From positions 1 through 20,043 of IMG/VR virus record IMGVR_UViG_3300021378_001121: DNA of 20,043 nucleotides, one strand, 5' to 3'. A program made the translations under genes and the position numbers. Of the stretch, positions 18,235 to 20,043 are shown piece by piece; position 1 is the stretch's first letter; each line of letters begins with the position of its first letter. Origin of the DNA: a virus. The notes under the pieces are model-generated. The model saw only the letters and a program-made list of their open reading frames with translations. It did no database searches and had not been told where the DNA came from.

Positions 18235-20043
18235 ATGTTTCCAGTAAACGATTTAGATGCTCCTAACGTTAATGACGATGGAGAACAAAACGTTCCTACA
18301 AATTTATCAGTACAAAGTGGATTGCCTAATATGTCAAGTACAAAAGTATTTACGGTGCAGACCGACACTGTCGTCCTAGGGGACGTATACGCAGAAAATT
18401 TTATTGGTAATGGTGCCGCCGGGGGAATATATGCTACGCAAGTAGGATTTAATCCTAATGATCCATTGGATGTTGCTTCTCTGGTAATGGATGCTGGTAC
18501 TGATGGTACTGACGGTTACCTAAACATCGCTAACATTACAGCAGACGGTACTGTAGACTTTACTGGTGCAACTTTAATTGGTATTCCTGACTTAGTAGGT
18601 ATATCGCTGACAGACCTTTCGGTATCGGTTAATGCGGTCGGTGTTGCAAATTTAGAATACGATAACACGACAGGTGTTTTCACATATACTCCACCCGATC
18701 TTTCAACCTTCCTGACCGCAAGCAGCACAGCCACGTTGACTAACAAGTCTGGTAGTAACTCTCAGTGGACTAATGACGAAAGTTACATAAACCTAACGGA
18801 TTTATCAGTAACTGTGGCCACCGAAGGTACGGCTAACCTTTCCTATGATAATACTAACGGAACATTAACATACACTCCACCTTCGTTTGCTGGATATTTA
18901 CCAGTATCGGGTGGTACGTTAACCGGCTCTTTGACTACCTCTGCTGACATTAACTTTGGCGACGGCGGTAAGGCTTTGTTTGGTGACGCGGGGGATTTAG
19001 AGATATTCCACAACGGTGCGCATAGCTACATTAGAGACACCGGCACTGGAAACCTTAGAGTAACAGCTCAAAACTTCAACATTAGAAATGCTGCTGACAA
19101 CGCGTCTATCTTCACTGGCGTTGACGGAGGGGCTGTTATTTCCTTTTACAATGGCGACCAGAAGCTATCCACCACAGACACAGGTATAGACGTCACTGGC
19201 ACAGCCACGATGGATGGTCTTACTGTTTCAGCAACAGCTCCTGTTTTAAAAATCACAAGCGCAGACGGAAATAACGCCATACTTGATTTAGGAAATGCTT
19301 CTGACCCAGACGGCGGAAGAATTGTTTATGGCGCGGCAGAGGCGTTGGCTTTTTACACAACCTCAGCAGAACGTATGCGTATAGACTCCAGCGGTAACGT
19401 GGGGATTGGTACTAGTTCGCCAACCTCTTATGCCAGTAATTGTCTGCATTTAAACGCAGCTTCAACTTCAATATCACTGCGCTTAACAAATTCAACAACT
19501 GGTTCAACTGTTTCTGATGGTAGTGATATTGAGGTTGATGGTTCTAATTTAAACATTGTCAACCGTGAAAGTGGGAATATTGCTTTATACACAAGCGCCA
19601 CAGAACGTATGCGAATAGACACCAGCGGCAACTTGCTTGTGGGTAAGACTGCTCCCGGCAATATAGCAACTGTACCGGGCTGTGAATTACTTCCTTCAGG
19701 CTTGGCGCGTATGTCAAGAAACAACGGCCCTGCTGGTCAGTTTAATCTAAATGGAGATGACGGTGACATTGTTACGATTAGCAAAGCAGGTGTATTTGTA
19801 GGTAGTATTGGTACTTTTGGTTCATTTTTAACAATGGGTAAAGGAGATACTGGTTTACTATTTAACGATTCAAGTAATGTAATTCAAGGGTGGAATCTAA
19901 CAACCAATAGCGAGGCTGATACTGACATTAGCTTAGGTGCGTCAGACAGACGCTTCAAAGACCTCTACCTATCAGGCGGTGCAGCTTCAGGAACAGCTAG
20001 TAATTTCTTGAGGTTTTTACACGATGGCAGTAATGGAATTATA
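18235..20043 (+). CDS. Tail-fibre or fibre-like structural protein (3' partial)
   Basis: An open frame of 603 codons that runs off the window. ATG 18235 follows a late promoter; the ribosome binding site is weak (GAGTGAG about ten bases upstream). The protein is rich in Gly, Thr, Ser, Asn and Asp with short strands, as in trimeric phage fibres. The N-terminal part has two 30-residue copies of an L-T-D-L-S-V ... Y-T-P-P module. From about residue 235 it changes to the marine-phage fibre style: F-G-D-G-G-K-A-L-F, then I-F-H-N-G-x-x-S-Y-I-R-D near 258-269, then two copies of E-R-M-R-I-D-x-S-G-N. Later it contains D-I-S-L-G-A-S-D-R-R-F-K-D-L-Y-L, a motif common in fibre ends. No chaperone domain is seen before the edge. 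It probably reads host receptors. Confidence 0.85.
   Translation, partial: MFPVNDLDAPNVNDDGEQNVPTNLSVQSGLPNMSSTKVFTVQTDTVVLGDVYAENFIGNGAAGGIYATQVGFNPNDPLDVASLVMDAGTDGTDGYLNIANITADGTVDFTGATLIGIPDLVGISLTDLSVSVNAVGVANLEYDNTTGVFTYTPPDLSTFLTASSTATLTNKSGSNSQWTNDESYINLTDLSVTVATEGTANLSYDNTNGTLTYTPPSFAGYLPVSGGTLTGSLTTSADINFGDGGKALFGDAGDLEIFHNGAHSYIRDTGTGNLRVTAQNFNIRNAADNASIFTGVDGGAVISFYNGDQKLSTTDTGIDVTGTATMDGLTVSATAPVLKITSADGNNAILDLGNASDPDGGRIVYGAAEALAFYTTSAERMRIDSSGNVGIGTSSPTSYASNCLHLNAASTSISLRLTNSTTGSTVSDGSDIEVDGSNLNIVNRESGNIALYTSATERMRIDTSGNLLVGKTAPGNIATVPGCELLPSGLARMSRNNGPAGQFNLNGDDGDIVTISKAGVFVGSIGTFGSFLTMGKGDTGLLFNDSSNVIQGWNLTTNSEADTDISLGASDRRFKDLYLSGGAASGTASNFLRFLHDGSNGII
18607..18696 (+). repeat. 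Fibre module repeat, copy 1 (30 codons)
   Basis: Codes for residues 125-154 of the fibre protein, starting L-T-D-L-S-V and ending Y-D-N-T-T-G-V-F-T-Y-T-P-P. It aligns without gaps to copy 2 at 18793-18882, with a period of 186 bases. Confidence 0.85.
18793..18882 (+). repeat. Fibre module repeat, copy 2 (30 codons)
   Basis: Codes for residues 187-216, starting L-T-D-L-S-V and ending Y-D-N-T-N-G-T-L-T-Y-T-P-P. Same length as copy 1, but DNA has diverged at many third positions, so the duplication is old. Confidence 0.85.
19369..19398 (+). repeat. Fibre E-R-M-R-I-D-x-S-G-N repeat, copy 1
   Basis: Ten codons that match 27 of 30 bases of copy 2 at 19603-19632. The surrounding codons (Y-T-T-S-A before, V-G-I-G-T after) are also similar in style to many marine phage fibres. 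Confidence 0.85.
19603..19632 (+). repeat. Fibre E-R-M-R-I-D-x-S-G-N repeat, copy 2
   Basis: Second copy, 234 bases after the first, with Y-T-S-A-T before and L-L-V-G-K after. The higher DNA identity than the upstream 30-codon repeats suggests a younger duplication or gene conversion. Confidence 0.85.

Noticed and set aside
18607-19632. CRISPR array or tandem DNA repeat
   Set aside because: The repeats are in-frame protein modules with synonymous drift and irregular spacing, not identical direct repeats with spacers.

Overview
The window looks like part of the genome of a T4-like (tevenvirus-type) myophage that infects a marine gammaproteobacterium. The T4-like call rests on homologues of gp43 (DNA polymerase), UvsX, gp41 and DsbA in the same direction, and on two exact copies of the T4 late promoter octamer TATAAATA. 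The gammaproteobacterial host is inferred from a tRNA-Glu(UUC) that differs from my recollection of the E. coli molecule at only four positions, from near-perfect sigma70 promoters, and from an IbpA-like Hsp20. Every gene lies on the plus strand. Genes abut or overlap, and no gene-free stretch exceeds about 200 bases.

Layout. (1) 1-1093: the end of a probable cupin/JmjC-type protein, a coiled-coil protein, an IbpA-like Hsp20 and a 42-residue membrane peptide, closed by a strong terminator. (2) 1104-4954: a probable DNA-modification cassette. It holds a glycosyltransferase-like protein, a C5-cytosine methyltransferase with Arg in place of the motif X Asn, a homologue of the carboxy-SAM synthase CmoA, and a ParB-like protein. 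(3) 5005-9296: B-family DNA polymerase, a Mom-like DNA-modification protein and an archaeo-eukaryotic-type primase. Each has its own consensus promoter placed so that the mRNA should begin at or one base from the start codon. (4) 9297-11221: two nucleotide-sugar enzymes, an epimerase and a UDP-sugar dehydrogenase. (5) 11157-16094: UvsX, a gp40-position protein, gp41 helicase, a small membrane protein, a 2OG-Fe(II) oxygenase, a possible Sm-fold protein, DsbA and an SGNH-like protein. (6) 16102-20043: a late promoter with a membrane/SAP-like protein and a P-loop kinase; an early promoter with a 41-residue peptide, an exported SleB-type cell-wall hydrolase and a hypothetical protein; the tRNA-Glu; and a second late promoter with a tail-fibre gene that runs off the window.

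How it may work together. Ten sigma70-type promoters (most TTGACA-N17-TATAAT) would let host polymerase express the replication and modification genes early. The two TATAAATA sites, with DsbA, point to sliding-clamp-driven late transcription of structural genes. The main discovery candidate is the methyltransferase/CmoA-like pair. CmoA makes carboxy-SAM, and a basic residue replacing the motif X Asn is the change that lets an engineered C5 methyltransferase use carboxy-SAM. I therefore infer that this phage may carry 5-carboxymethylcytosine or something built from it. A clear caveat is that the Arg that binds the carboxylate in E. coli CmoA is not conserved at the aligned position. The Mom-like protein shares a C-terminal L-E-(D/E)-F-F-G tail with the polymerase, which suggests that adenine modification may be tethered to the sliding clamp.
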